From contig JAJKFH010000520.1 in assembly GCA_023333565.1 (NCBI GenBank), forward strand, positions 744,001 through 808,000: 64,000 bases of DNA, given 5' to 3'. Positions 46,971 through 61,200 of the stretch are shown one piece after another (positions within the stretch are counted from its first letter, which is position 1; every line of letters begins with the position of its first letter). The notes under the pieces are model-generated. The model saw only the letters and a list, made by a program, of their open reading frames with translations. It did no database searches and was not told where the DNA came from. Source of the DNA: Puffinus mauretanicus (lineage: Eukaryota; Chordata; Aves; Procellariiformes; Procellariidae). Both the position numbers and the translations under genes were made by a program.

Positions 46971-49900
46971 AAAGGGAACACTAATAAATGCATGTTGAGG
47001 CTTCATTGTTTGAGATTCAGAAGTGCTATTGCATCTCAGTAAAGCAAGACAGCAAACATCTTACTGAAGCTTCCTGAATTATAAAACATACTGTGGTAGT
47101 TCATGTTGTTCTTTTAAACCTAGAGCAAATGTTTATTGAGCTGAACCTGCTAGGGAAAAAGATGAAATGACCCTCAGGAAAACATGTGGCAAATTGAACT
47201 AAACTGCTGACTTTCCCTTTCCAACTGCTTAGGAGGAATTAATTGGTTTATGTTATATTAAGCATAGTGAACACAAGAAGGGGGCTGTACATGCAGAGAA
47301 GTAAGTCCATGAGATTTGTTAGGATATTCAGTTCCAAGCAGATACATGTTTTTGTCATAGAGAAGAATGGGTGATAAGACAGGCAGGATAAACTGAGAAC
47401 TCATCTATGCAAGGACCATACAAACAGTCATACTAGCATTTTGCTTATTCAAAAAATGTAGGCAGAAGAGATGAGAAATATTTATAACATGTCTCAAACA
47501 TGAATATTTGTTCCAGAGTAACATCCTTTTTGGTTATAATTGCAACTTCCTTTATAGCTAATTAATCAAATCCCAGCTTTCCAGACTTTCATAGTATGAA
47601 TACAAGTTTCTATCCCTCAGTTACATCCAGAAGAACAGTAAAAAAAAAAAATACACCTTAAACAAAGCCATACATTTTGGAAAAAAGAATGTAGGCCATG
47701 TTTACAGAGTTGAGTAACCTAGAAAATAATTACGCTGAAAAAGATGAGAAGATCATAGTTGACAATCGAAGTAATAGCGAGCTCTTTCAGCGATGCAACA
47801 GCAAGAAAATCAACCAATTAAATCCCTGGAAAAAATAAACAGGATAGTGGTGAAGAGACACTGAACAATAATTTCATCTCTCCTCTCAGCAATACTGAGA
47901 CCACGTTAGAATGGTGTCTACAGTTTTATTCTTTACAAAATGAAAAATTGGAGACAATCTCCATGAAAATTATTTGAGGACTAGTGGAAACGAGATTTTC
48001 AACTCCATTAGTTTAGCTTATCAATAACAAGCTATCATTGCTTTGAATAATCAGTATGAGTAAACTTATGGAGGTTTCACATTAGTAAGGGACATATTAT
48101 CCTCTTCTCATATTGTCTCCATTGTTCGTATGATGGTCAGAACAATTCAGAATAATATAGATAGCCTGGTTTATCAGTTCAATATCCTTACTGAACATCA
48201 GTTTGAATTCCATAATCATTCCTCAGTACAAGTGATAGATTCATAGCACAAGCCTTCCCTTTTAACATGTAATGGAATCAGAGAGAAGTATGGTATTCCA
48301 CTGATTTATTTTGTATGATCTAAGGCACAACCGGGGGTTCTGGACTCTGCTTCAGGGACTGTTTATATATTTTATATTATAGAGTGTCCTTGGATAAAAC
48401 CACAAATAATCTTGAAAGCAGAACCAAAATGCAAGAAAGGTCTCTCACAGCTAAGGGGCCCTCTTTAGACATGCTAGTTCAGAGTCTTTCTCTCTGATCT
48501 TATAGCTCATGCATTCCCAGCTTTACAGTAGTCCAGCTTAACAAGAATTGTAAAGTGCCTTCCTAACATCTTGCAATGCAGGGTAGGAAAATGCTGGTGT
48601 GTGAGAGCTGTGGGTATGAGAGCCCTGCAGGCTAGAGGAAGGTCTTCCACTTCCGAAGTGAGTACTCTTCTAATCACTAAATCATCATGTATCCTTGAAT
48701 AAGGATGTTTCTCAGAAACTTTTGTTGTCATTAATGATGTTAAACAGAGATGTGACTCGGCTCCAACAGTCTTCAATATCTTGTTTTCTCCACTGTTTCT
48801 TGTTGCATTTAAAGACATTCCTTGTGACACATACGAGAAGGCAGCAGTTGATAGACAAGTCTTGAACTCACATTGGTTGTATGCAAAAGCCAAAATAATA
48901 AAAACAAACACAGGTGAATTGTTGTTTGCATACAGCTACGCTCTGCTGAATTGTATTCCTAAGAATAATTCAGTTGTTTTAGAATAGTTTTGCTCAAATT
49001 ATAAAGGATCTTGGTCTTACAACAGCAACAAAAACACAACATATGTTTGGACTAAGACTGAACTGATTCCATGCACAGACCACCCAATTTGTAAGATGCT
49101 CTTCAAGCCTGCAAATTCTTAACCTTGGTAGCGTAAGCTTTCAAAATACTCCAGTTGCTGAAGATACTGCAGAGTACACCAGCATTGTTATTAGCAAAAT
49201 ACAGTGTCATCTATGAGTTACTTTAGTCATATTCTTCTGTGACCTCATTGACAGTAATCTGATATTAGATGGCAAAAGTCTCTAAGGTCATTTTTTTTGT
49301 GGGGAGTTCAAATCAAGAACTCATCGTGGAAGAGGAAGATCAATATACAGAGACAATTCCCAGACTAGGCTAAATCACAGAGCTAATCATAACTTCTGAG
49401 TGATCCAGCCCAAAACAAGACTTTGATCACAACAATTGTGCAGTTGTTTATGTCTGACAAAATTTTAGGATATGTTATCGAAAATTTGTTGAAATACATT
49501 CAGCATTAAAAGAGAAAATAAGAACATCAATAATCCACTGCTGCTTGGTCTTGCCTCTGACATACACAGGGTGTGCATTTTGCAGAGAGCTCCACTTTCA
49601 CTATAGAACTTATTAAGTTAGTAAGAAAAAGATATTACAACTGATACACCAATTACAACAAAAATTTCCATCAAGCTGTCCTGGAAAAGCTAACATCATC
49701 CATGCCCCTGTGACTGTGTCTTAGGAAAAAACAGTTGCCTTTTCTTTTGTACCCTTGCACATGATTTTGTGATATGTGATAATAGGAGGAAATTTTCCCA
49801 AATCCCACCTTTGCAAAGACATTTCATGACTGGCATTTTAGATTAAGATTTCTTTGAACAAAAATGAACACTTTTGTGAGGTTCATCTCTAACCAAACCA

Positions 49901-52900
49901 GTCTAAAATTCTCATAAGAGTTTCAGATTCTGTGACAATAGAGTCTGAAATACTAGTTAAGAAAAAAATCAGATTTACTAAAGCAATGGTCCCCATAGAC
50001 TGTTCTGCGCTTCGTTTCCTTTCTGACAACCTTGCGTTGCCAGGGGACTGACAACATGGTAACTATAAATATTGCCTTGAGGAATGTTCCAAGAAACGAA
50101 TTCTTAAATATTTATTGCTCTTACGTCTTTTTTTTTCCCAAAGCATTTCCTAGTAATATCAGATAATGCAATGTGGATAGGTTTCATTTGACCAAATGTA
50201 AATGCCTATAGCATGTACATCTACATCCCAGCTAAACACTCGAGGCAGTATATAGTGACTAAAAGAACTATAAACTCTTAATGGAAAGAGGTGATGGACT
50301 TTTGGAGCACAGTTCACACTATCCCAAAACAGAAATTTAAAACAGGTTGGCTGCATAACTAGGAGTACTTGCTTCCGTCTTCTGAAGAGTCTAAGGGTGA
50401 CCAACTCGGAGATAGACATGCACATTTTAGAGCTCTAAAATTAGATGAGATGAATCCCACCCTCCGCACCTAATTTCTACAGGCTATGCAAATCTCTCCA
50501 TTATACGTGTTATGTTCACATTAGCAGTTGCTATGCAATTACTATGGTTATACTATTATTAAAACTTCAGCATGGAGCTGGTTTAACAAAACACCCTGTA
50601 TCAAAACAATTCCTGATTCCCAACCTTCACATTTCATCTAAACAAGAAATCATACCCCTGGTTACCTATGATTTTTCTGAGCAAGGATGTACTGATAAAT
50701 TAGTCATTTTTGCCAAGCAGCAAATCTCATAATTAATTAGGCTCCCTCTTAGGGAGTTTAATTTATCCTGTGTGAATTTCTGCAAAGCTAAAGATCTCTG
50801 TATGAGCCATCGACAGAGCTACATGGTTGTATCTCAGTATACCCTGAGATAAATGCTGGAATTCCTCAAGAGGGACAGAATTTCAGGTGTGCTTTAACTT
50901 CTGGCACTCCTAATCTGACTGAATGATTTATAGCACAGTTTTGAATCCCATTTTCAATTACCAAACTCTTCTCATTTGCTGTACAGGGAGACGTGTGTCC
51001 CTAAATTTTCCCTGGCTTAGGTTTTTTGTGGGTTTTTTTTTTTTAATCTAAAGAACAGTGTTTAAACTTTAGGTTATGCTGTTGCCTATTCTGTGCTTTA
51101 TTGTACCGAGCATCACAATATCCAAGTCCTTTCTGCAATTGCACTCTTTATCCTCCTGCCTCAGGGTCAGGATGACTGCCACTTCCCATTTCCCAAGATA
51201 TTGTGGTGTTAAACACAATGAAGATTTTAAAGTGTTAGGTCCAAACTGATACTTTAGAAAATAGAAAACTGACTAGCTATAGACATAGGCATGGCACAGA
51301 TGTGTACTGAGACTGCCCCGCAGGAGGTTACTCAGGGTGGAGAGTCCGAAACCTAACCAAAGGGGAATGATTTCTCTTGTGGTGTTTGGGATCAATAATA
51401 AATAATCCTATTCTAATTGTATTGTTCAGAGTGTCAGTTTGACATTACATACTGTTTTATGCTTTGGTCATTCATTGTCCACCCTTGAGGCACAGGCAAC
51501 AGGCCACAGCCTGTAACAGAGCAAGACTTTTTTTTCTTGTTGTTTGCGACAGCATCATTCTGTGAATAAAGGTGGGATCTAATTCATCTTGGCAGTGCAT
51601 TCCTGAACACATCAAGTAATATTGCCACAATCTATAATGACATTAGATTTGTTCTTCCTAAACATCCATTTCCTACATATAAACCTTTATATTCATGAAT
51701 ATACCTATGCTGATATTTACTCCCTTGTTAGCACAACAGGATCTTTTATATCAACACTAATAGCTGAGTTTATGTGTAATTTGCTGCACTTTATGGTTCT
51801 GAGACACAAGATTTTAAAGTAAAAAATGACAGCTAATGCATCCCTCTTTTTCTCATGCTGTCCTCTTAAAACAAGCTTTCTTCTCTGCCCTTTCAACCCT
51901 ACATATCATGTTGCACTACACTGCAGGAGATGGTGGTGTCATTTCTTTGTTAAACACTTTCTGGGATGCTTAAGCATGAAAGGTGTTATATCACATCAAG
52001 CATCACTTACAAGAATACTGCAAGAAACACAGGGTAAGGAGATTCCATCAATCAGCCTAGGATTAAAAAAAAAAAAAAGTCCGATTCCATTTCTTTATTT
52101 GCTACATACTCCAGTGTGAGTTTTGGACAATTAATGAAAACTCGGGGTAAAAGATTACCTCAAACAAGTCAGCTGCAATGGCTAGTTATTTGAGTTAACT
52201 TAGTATATGGTAAAAGAAGGTAACATTTCATTTCTTTTTATTCTTTTGAACTGTGTCACAGAACCTTTCAAGGAAAAGCCAGAGATATCGTGAGTTATCT
52301 TACATTTGCCATGAACTTTGCATATGCCTATAGAGAACTGACACATTTATGATGAATGATTTTTTCACAAGCCTGAGCTCACAATGTATTGGCACTTAAC
52401 GTTTTGCCTATAAAGTTGGTATAGTGACATTTCCTGATTCATCAGGGCATTACAGGGGTAAAACCATATAATATTGCAATCCACAGTTAACAGCATGAAT
52501 ATTAAGTGCCCAAAATGAAAAATGCAAGTGAAGGTACAGGCATGGTAAAGGAGAAGGGAGATGGATACCTTCTTCTATCAGTAAATAAAGAAAAGTCTCT
52601 GGAGCTGAATGCTCTCTGTTACTGTCTGCTGGAGAGAGCAGAAAGTAGAGTTTTCCTTTCATGGGCTTTTTTTCCCCAAGAGCAATCAAATTACACTCTG
52701 AGAGGTCTTTACAGGATATATAAAGTATAAAGCAGCAGGATAGAGGGTGATGAGGAAAAAGAGAAGAAGGAAGGGAGAACTGTCCAGATTGTGGGAACAA
52801 GTGCATGCTTAAGAGAGAGGACCCTCCTCAGTGACCCTCTCCACTGAGGACTTTGTAACCAACAACGCCAGAGGTGACCTTGTGGTATGCTGCTCTTTAC

Positions 52901-55200
52901 TGATATTGCAGAGCACAGGAGGAAAGGTGAGTGGGAAGAGAAGAGCCATCTCCAGTAGAGCTGGAGTCATTGTAGTTGGGTGAAATGATGGAAACTCATG
53001 GCCAGGACTATCAACGTTTCACCTTAGGGCCTGACATGACCCTGCCTTTTTATCCCCATGCAAACACAGGCATTGCCTGTTGGTGTGTACCTGGGATTAG
53101 AGTGTGATAGGGAAGAAAACAGAAATGTTAAGTAAAGTTTATTAGGCATAGTCAGAGGCCACCAGGGAACTGACTTAAAGATTGGTACCAGCATGTAGCC
53201 TGAGCTGAAGGGATTTATTCATTACTCATTTCTGTAGGCTATAGCTGTGTTTTCCAGAGTTCCAGCAAAATTCTCTTGACTCACGACATATTCCCTCCTT
53301 GTTTTGAGTGCAATCTTACTACCAATAATCAGGAAAGTTCTCCATTTAAATTGTGTCTTCAGAATAGATTTAGTTTTTACATATGCCTGGATAGTGCCTT
53401 AAGCTAATCCTTTATGTTAATTTTAAGAGGAACCCCTGGATATTCAAACCTTTCCTGTTGCAAATAATAGATGTCAGAAGGCTTACAGACAGAATTTACT
53501 GGGGCTGGCAATAATTCATTTCGTCTGTATGACGTGGAAAGTGCTCATGATTTGTATTGCAGTAACATACCAGTGTTAAATACTGTACAGTATTTTTTAA
53601 TTCATATTAACTTGTCAGCTTTATGGTGCATTTTGATTGGTCCTTACTCTGTATTTCCCTCTCTCCTTCCTCTTCCCAGTTTTTTTTCTATCCTTCCTCA
53701 TACATGATGTGATAAGCATCTAGCCCTCTCACAGCGTGTAGAGGGCCTATAGATGCTTTCTGGCTTTCACAGATGGTGTTTGTGTGCTAACTTTATTGCT
53801 GCCACCTTTCTTTCCTAACAGAAATTTCAGAGTATACACTTATATGACAAGAAAATATGGTAGAAACATCTATATTCCTGTAATCCTCAGGTAGGTACTA
53901 AGCTACTTTTAATTGCCAAATACTCCTGATAAAGAAGTCCTCCTATGTGCATATCAGTCTCAACTCTATTTGACATCCCATTCCTACCCCAGCATGCCCA
54001 TCACAGCCAGTGCTGCAGTGATATATTAGAAGGCAGCCAGCGTGGGAAGAATCTTCCAAAAAGCACATCTTTAGTGTACAGTGTTAAAGACAAAAATTGA
54101 CTCATCTGATTTTTTTGAGAAATCATGAAATTTGAGATCTGAAAGTTGTGTTATTAAAATAACTGGTTTCATCTTCTTGTCCTCAGGAATGAGATCTGCT
54201 TTGGAATGGCATTGGGTTTTGCTGCATCTGCTTGCACACCAGAGTGTATTTTGGGCCTGCAGCACAGCACAAACCACAATAAATGACCTTGTGCAGCATG
54301 TCTGCACAGGCTGACTCACACAAAAAACTGAGCAGAACTTGACGTGTACCTGACAGCATGTCGTATCCTGGGTTTTACTGAGCTGGAGGGGAAGAGAAGC
54401 ACCTTGAGCTTGTGTCATCCAGCTTCCACTGTAATGTATGCTCTTTTGAAAACTTTGTATGTATGCTTTTGTCTCTGGTGAGCTAAAAAACACTTGACTT
54501 TTCTTGGAGTTGCATGGAAAACTCAGCCAACCAGCTGAGTCTTCTTTGTCTTATCCTTTCAGTTCTTAAAATACGATAGTGCCATGATGAAGCTGAAACA
54601 GAGGGTAATAAAGAAATTAAAGCTCACAGGTAAAGGACAGATAATTGCAGGTGCCCCAAAATCAAGCATTGGTCATAGACACGTGTGGCCAAGTGAATCA
54701 TAACCACAAGATTCAGATTGCACTACGAAAAAATGCTTTTTCCTTCAACTATGCTAGACACAACATTTGAAATTTTCTCCTAAGAAATAAATTAACTCAA
54801 AGTGAGAAATATGAATGTTGTATTGGAGTTATTGACTCTTCCAGTTTTATTTCAGATGTCAATTGTACCCTTCAGATGCTGTGGATCAGCAATTTTCAGC
54901 CTTTGTTAATTTTTGGCACATTACTATTTGATCACCCAAACAAAAAGCAATGCTTGTTTAGAGTTTATTAATGTATCAGTTGTGTACCCATAAATGTAAT
55001 ATTTGCTTGGATCTACGGTACCCATATTTTTATACAAAAGTCCTTTTTTTGTTAAACATAAAATTTAAGTTAAACCTAACAAAGATAATGAATTTGTGAG
55101 ATATATTAAGATATAACACCATCAATGTTGAAAGACAATAGAACAACCACTCAGTTAATGTAGAAATTATTAGTGCCACCTATTGGCAGGCAAAGCCAAC
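46971..55200. other. No gene seen; unique AT-rich DNA
   Basis: Homopolymer runs lie near 47641-47651 (A), 51031-51043 (T) and 52065-52078 (A). An octamer-type site atgcaaat lies at 50486-50493 within a repeat-free block (50460-50600) that could be regulatory. No gene, RNA or interspersed repeat was recognised, and open frames such as 48507-48911, 52450-52806 and 54071-54493 show no domain. Confidence 0.4.
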
Positions 55201-58200
55201 ACAGCAAGCTATAAAGTAGAAAAAGAATACAAAAATAAAATGCTAATTCATTTCCAAAAGTAAAACTTTCTTTCAAAAAAAAAATTGTGTTTTTTTTTTT
55301 TCCCCTGGCATTCTTGTATGTTTTATCTCCTTCCAGGCAATTTGAAAAATATTTATAGGAGCAGTGACTTTTAAGTAGATAATGGAGATACCACTGGAAA
55401 ACAAATTTTGCAATTATGAATGCTACTAATCAAAGTGGGAAACGTTATTCTAAAGAATCTCACTTTATTCTAAAGATTTATGTTTGTTCAATCAGGAAAG
55501 GAAATGTATGATGTTATTCGCATGCCTAGCCAGATAGTATGGGATAAAGAAGATTAAAAATAAACTATTCATAAAGTCTTTTGGGGAAAGACACTGTTGA
55601 TTACTAAAACCCACTGAAATTTAAATCTTTTCAGTAGCTTTCAAAAATGCTCAAATTATTACAGCTTATTCCAATTTATTTTATTTTATTAATGTGTTAT
55701 GGCAAATTTTATAGAGAAATTTTAACAGAAGTACAATTTATAATGAAAGATATTAAAGTACTGAGAAAAATTTCCAGAAAATACAATATGCTTTTGTGAC
55801 CACTGTGCATTTAATACAGCCGAAGTGGGAGTATACTTAATTCTATGTTTTATATATATATGGAAATATTGGTTTCAATGCCAGATACGCATGTGGATAG
55901 AAGCATGAAGGGTCAAATGTCACATATCTGGCCAAGCTCAACTAATTTGCTGAATCCTATGGTTCTGCCTGCAGGTTTAGTAAGCACCATGTCAATTACT
56001 TCTTCCTGGTTACGAAAGAAAATAAAAGAGCCACAACTGTAAGCCACTTGCAACAAATCATTCCAATTTGACAGTGAACTATTGGTAAATGCTTTATCAG
56101 TAAAAACATTCAAGTCTTTTTGTGCCCACTTTCTATAATTTTGTTGGCTTAATTATGAGAATATCATGAGGCAGTGTTAAAAGCTATGTGTGACATCTGC
56201 TGCTTCTTTTCTATCCACAGTTCCTCTCTTACAGAAGGAAATTAGATTATTCCGATATAATTTTGTTTTGACAAATCCATGTTGACAGTTACTAATTTCT
56301 TTGTTTTCTTTTAGATGCTTACAAATAGTTTGATTATTTGTTCTAGCATTTTTCTAGGAACTGAAGTTCATCTGATTTCCTAATATTCTTTCACATTCCT
56401 TTCAAAGATCACTGCCACATTCATTCCTGATTGTAACCCATTATCCTTGACTTTTCAGAGAGACTTCTGTCATCTCTGATATTTCATCATCTAATTCTTC
56501 AAGTAGAAAACATCTAACTTAGTAGTATTTAATCTGTTCCTTCCAACTTAAAGCCTTGGTTTAAATTTTCTTCGTTGTTACTTATTACTGTACTACTGAA
56601 CTGCCTCTCATCCTTTTTAATAAGAGTGATGCAGAAAAAGTATTAAAAAACATATGTGTCAGTATCAGCTCTTGATTGCTTTTCCTCTTTTTTTGAACTG
56701 CTGTTTAGTTGGTTTTTGTCCTATTTTTTCTGTGATGAAAGAATGATTTTTATTATTATCACAGCCTTTGGGATTGAAATCTATTGTGTGCCTTGGTAAT
56801 TTTTGATTCTGTAGCATCACATTTATGCAATACTTCCCTACCCTTAGGAAGTGACCCAGCTTCACCTTCTCAGATGTTGCCTGGAAAGGTCAAAATTTAG
56901 CACTATTGATCATAATTTAGCAAATCTTATACTTTCTGTTCTGGGCTAGTTTGCATTTATGCTCTTAGTATTGCTCCCTTAAGAAACTCCTAGATTTCTT
57001 AAATTCCAATGATGTCTTACAAGAAAATTCTGAGTTTACTGAAGACTACTTTCCTGAAATCTGACGTTTTTATTTTGCAGTTCTTCCCTTTTCCTATCAT
57101 ACAGCTTATGAACTCTATTATTGCATGGCTTTTCTCACTCACTACTGCCTTTTACCTTGATTCTTGACCAATTCCTCCCTAGTCATTACAAACAAGGGCC
57201 ATCTGCATTGGTAACTGTCACTAGTTCATTCCAAGGACCTTGTGCGCAGTTCATATCTTTTCCCAACAGAAGTATACATACACTAGCCTCAAATCCTGTC
57301 ATCTGTATTATTATGCCATTTGCTCACAAGAAATCTCATTTACTTGACCATTTATACTGATAGCCTACTGTTCACCTCTCTACTTTGACAATGCTCATAT
57401 TCTTTTTTATTTAATTATTTTAGAGAGACATACAAGTATAGTAAAAAGGCAACAACCTATCAGTTAGAATTCATAACACAGACAACGTCCCCCAGTAATC
57501 AGAGTAGGCCCAGACAGCACTGGGGCAATTCACTGAGCATTGAAGGTATAGATGTATCTCTAAGCTCTAATTAAGAGCCAAAAACACTCCTCAAAAGACT
57601 CTTCCCAAGCGCTGCTCATTGCAGCATGCTAGGATTTTTCAGTTTGCTGCAGCATAAGTTGGGTTACTTACCTGGTTATTTGCAAAAAGATTATCTTTGT
57701 GTTCTTAAAATCACCTTTTCCAAAGTACAGTTAAAAAAAAAAATCATAGGTAGATATTGCCAGAAAATAAAAAAAGGACTCCCAAAGACTATTTCGTTCT
57801 TAGTTTAATGCATATCAGTAAATATAGCCAATGAGGTAAAAATCAATAGAATCTCTTCTCCTGTTATGTTTGTGAGATAGATAAAGATTTCCATTTAATC
57901 AAAATAAATTCCTTACGTTTTAACCATTACTGCATCTTAATAACTGTCTTGCAGAGGTTTTATTTTTTGCTGTCTGAAGTCAGAGGGAATTTTGCTGCTG
58001 ACTTCAGTGGAGAAAGATTTCACCCAAAGCAGTTCAGTCTAATGATTTCTTATTAAAATACTGGAGCCTAGCTTGAGCTTTATTACGTCGGACAACTGCA
58101 TTCACATCTCTGTATTCCAAAGATCTTCTATTTATAAAGTTGATACCACTGAAAGACCGCCAATTATCAAGGTGCTGGAATCTATACTACAGCAGATCCT

Positions 58201-61200
58201 TTCCTTTTAAAGCATTTTTGAATAGAGAGTTCCATAGACTTGTGGTTTTGTGATGGGGAATTTTCAACTGTACATCCTTCACCACTGCTGGCAGATATAA
58301 TGTAGGGGACTGATGTTCAGCAGTCAGCTAATTGATTACAGCCTCTGGCTCAGTGCTTGCCACTATCTTGCTTTTTGCCTATCTGATTTTCACAATATCA
58401 TTAGCTTTATCCTTCCCCTTCAGTACAGATGTCTACTGTTAAAACTACACAATATAAGCTATAGAATGCAAGTCCTTCACTTCTTTGCTTTCTTTTTCAG
58501 TATTTTAATACAGAAGGAGACCCTTAGGTGCTGTTGAGTAGTAGCATTATTTTGCTAGGGAGCTAAGAACCAGCCCAGTGGGACTTTTCAGAAGACATGG
58601 CTATGTTGTATGGCTCCCCAGTGACACTGGATCGCATCACTTTCCTTGCACACAGCCAGCTGATGTTACTGAATCTGAGAAACTACCAAAACCATTGCAG
58701 TTATGGTGGCCATTATGTTTCTCCTGAGGGATTTCACTCTTCCTTGAGAAACTCCAATGTGATAGCGTACAGCACTGCAGTACACTGGGATAATGATCTC
58801 GGCCACAGAGGTAGGTAGGTAGGATAGGGGTGGATAAAAATAATGCTCAACTGCTTTTTTGTGACATGGCATTTTATTTGGGTTGATAGCAACACAATTC
58901 TCTGTGCTCAGTTGATTAGTGTGAATTGAACAGTCTTGTCTTTTGATACAAAGAATGTCAATACTACATAACCCCACCTGAAAAAAGTCCACTGGTAAGT
59001 GGAACACTGCTGTGTCTCAGGACAAACCACAACATCTCAAGACTCAACATCTTATGTAAAAAATTTATCACCCTATTGCCTTCATCACTCTTATGGTGTT
59101 GGCTGTTTTTAAGCAATAATAGAAAAATCATTTTCTTGGCTCCAAAACTGGTTAAACTATTGAGTACTAGAAGCTGGAGGAAGTGTCACTGCACCTGCCC
59201 TATTCATATAAGCTTTCCTTTCACGTCCTGTGCAGGATGGTTTCACACAGGAGACTGGATTCAATCTGACCTGGTGTGGAAGATCATACATTTTTATGTT
59301 TCTGGCAAGTTATTGACCAAAATATTGAATTTTGTACTGGATGACATGTGCTATGAGGCAGACTTCTTAGTGTGATTTTTTTTAAAGATAACACCATTGG
59401 GAAACTTTTTTGCTGAAAACCTCAAGCAGTTTGCTGAAAATATTGTAGATTAAAGTATTATCAGGATTTTCTCAGACTACTGCAGTGAAGTGTCATTTCA
59501 TTTTTCAGGGCTGACGCATTAATGAATTAATCAGAAAATGTGTTGAAGTAACAGCCACAGCAAACCCAACACTTCCACACTTCAGTACATACTGCTCTTT
59601 CTAAATGCTGAAGTAACTTCTGCTTACATCTATAGAAAAAATCTCTAAGACCACTCAATAAAATGTTAGTTTTGCCTTAATGCCTTAGCATTAAGACTCA
59701 ACCTGCAGAATTTTATTGTAGAATATATTTTGCAGATGGATACAAAAATATTTGTTTTGTCATTACAATGCACAAAAGCCTCTTGAGCATGCAAAGCCAT
59801 ACATCTGTTCCTACTGCCTGAATTAGAAAAAAATCCCACATATTTATTTACTTGAACATGATGACCATAGCAACAAAATAAGTACTATTTATGAGCAGAA
59901 GGGTTTGCATGACAGTTTTGTTATGGTCAAACAGTGTTCATGGTAATAAAATACAGGTTTCATAAAAGGCCACTTATGCTAGGACCTTTATTTTACCAAT
60001 AATAAAACACTTTCCTTTTCTGTGCTGAACTCTGGATTTAAGAAAGTAAAGTATTTAAGGGAAACTAAGCATAAGATTGACTTCATGACATAGGTAGGTT
60101 TGGTGGTAATGAAGGCTCCAGTACAAGTAAGGGCCCACAAAAGTCTCATAAAGGGTTGACTCGGAGGGTTTCTTTGGTGGCTTTTCACTATTTAACTGAA
60201 AACAAATACTAAACCAGCTTCAGGAGGGAAGTTAAGAACTAGCATACAATATCTGATGAAGTGCAGGTTAAAAATAAATCAATCTGCTCCCTCAGATCCA
60301 GGAATTCTCTCAAAAAATAAGGAAGTTATATTGTTTAAAGGAGCATTACATTATTAATTCATTCCACAGTGTGTTGAGAATTGTGTAGTGCTGCTCTAGC
60401 ATAGCATCCCCTCAAAGCTTCCTCTAAACATGTTTTTGCTTACCTTTGTATTTATATTCTAAGGAAAAGCTAGATGGTGATTCCTGGAAAGACATTCCTG
60501 ATTTTAACCCTGGGCCACAGAAGATTCTGCTGGTGCAGACTTGTGTGTGATGAAAGGCCAAGGGGAGCTTTGAGAAACCAGTGGGTAAGCAATGGTTCAG
60601 ATACACAGCAGCTCATGACCCACAGAGCATCTGAGCTCCGCAGAACTGGAGCTAAGCTGCTGCAGTGCTCGAGATCCCCATAGGAACAGAGTTAAACAGC
60701 AGATTAGCTTCAGCCTTGCACAGTTACAGAGCACCACAGGACTGGTGCCTGAAGATAAGCTTGACAGTTATGAAGCTTCCCTCATAGCAATCCAGGAGAT
60801 GTTACCAATGGGATGATGATAAAGGTGTATTATTCATGAATAACAGCAAAATCCCAATCTTTGTTTTCTTGCCAATTGTCTGACACAGGACAGAGTTGTG
60901 AAAAGCTAATCAGAGAACTAGTCAGGAAATTGGAATTTTACTCATGGACACTTTTGTGAGGAAACAGAAAAATCTTTTAAGATTTCCCTGGTGGATACTT
61001 TACAGCATTAAATGTACAACAAATGACTTCTTCACATCCCTTGACTGCCTTCCAGCTTAACTGTTTTAAAACAGTAGTGTGTTAAAATCACTCTTTGGAG
61101 ATCAAGTAACATGGTCATGCTTTGAACTGAAATAAACATGTAAAAGAGAAAGTGCTGCTTACCAACGTGAAACAAATTATTTTTAAAAGGTAAGATGTTA

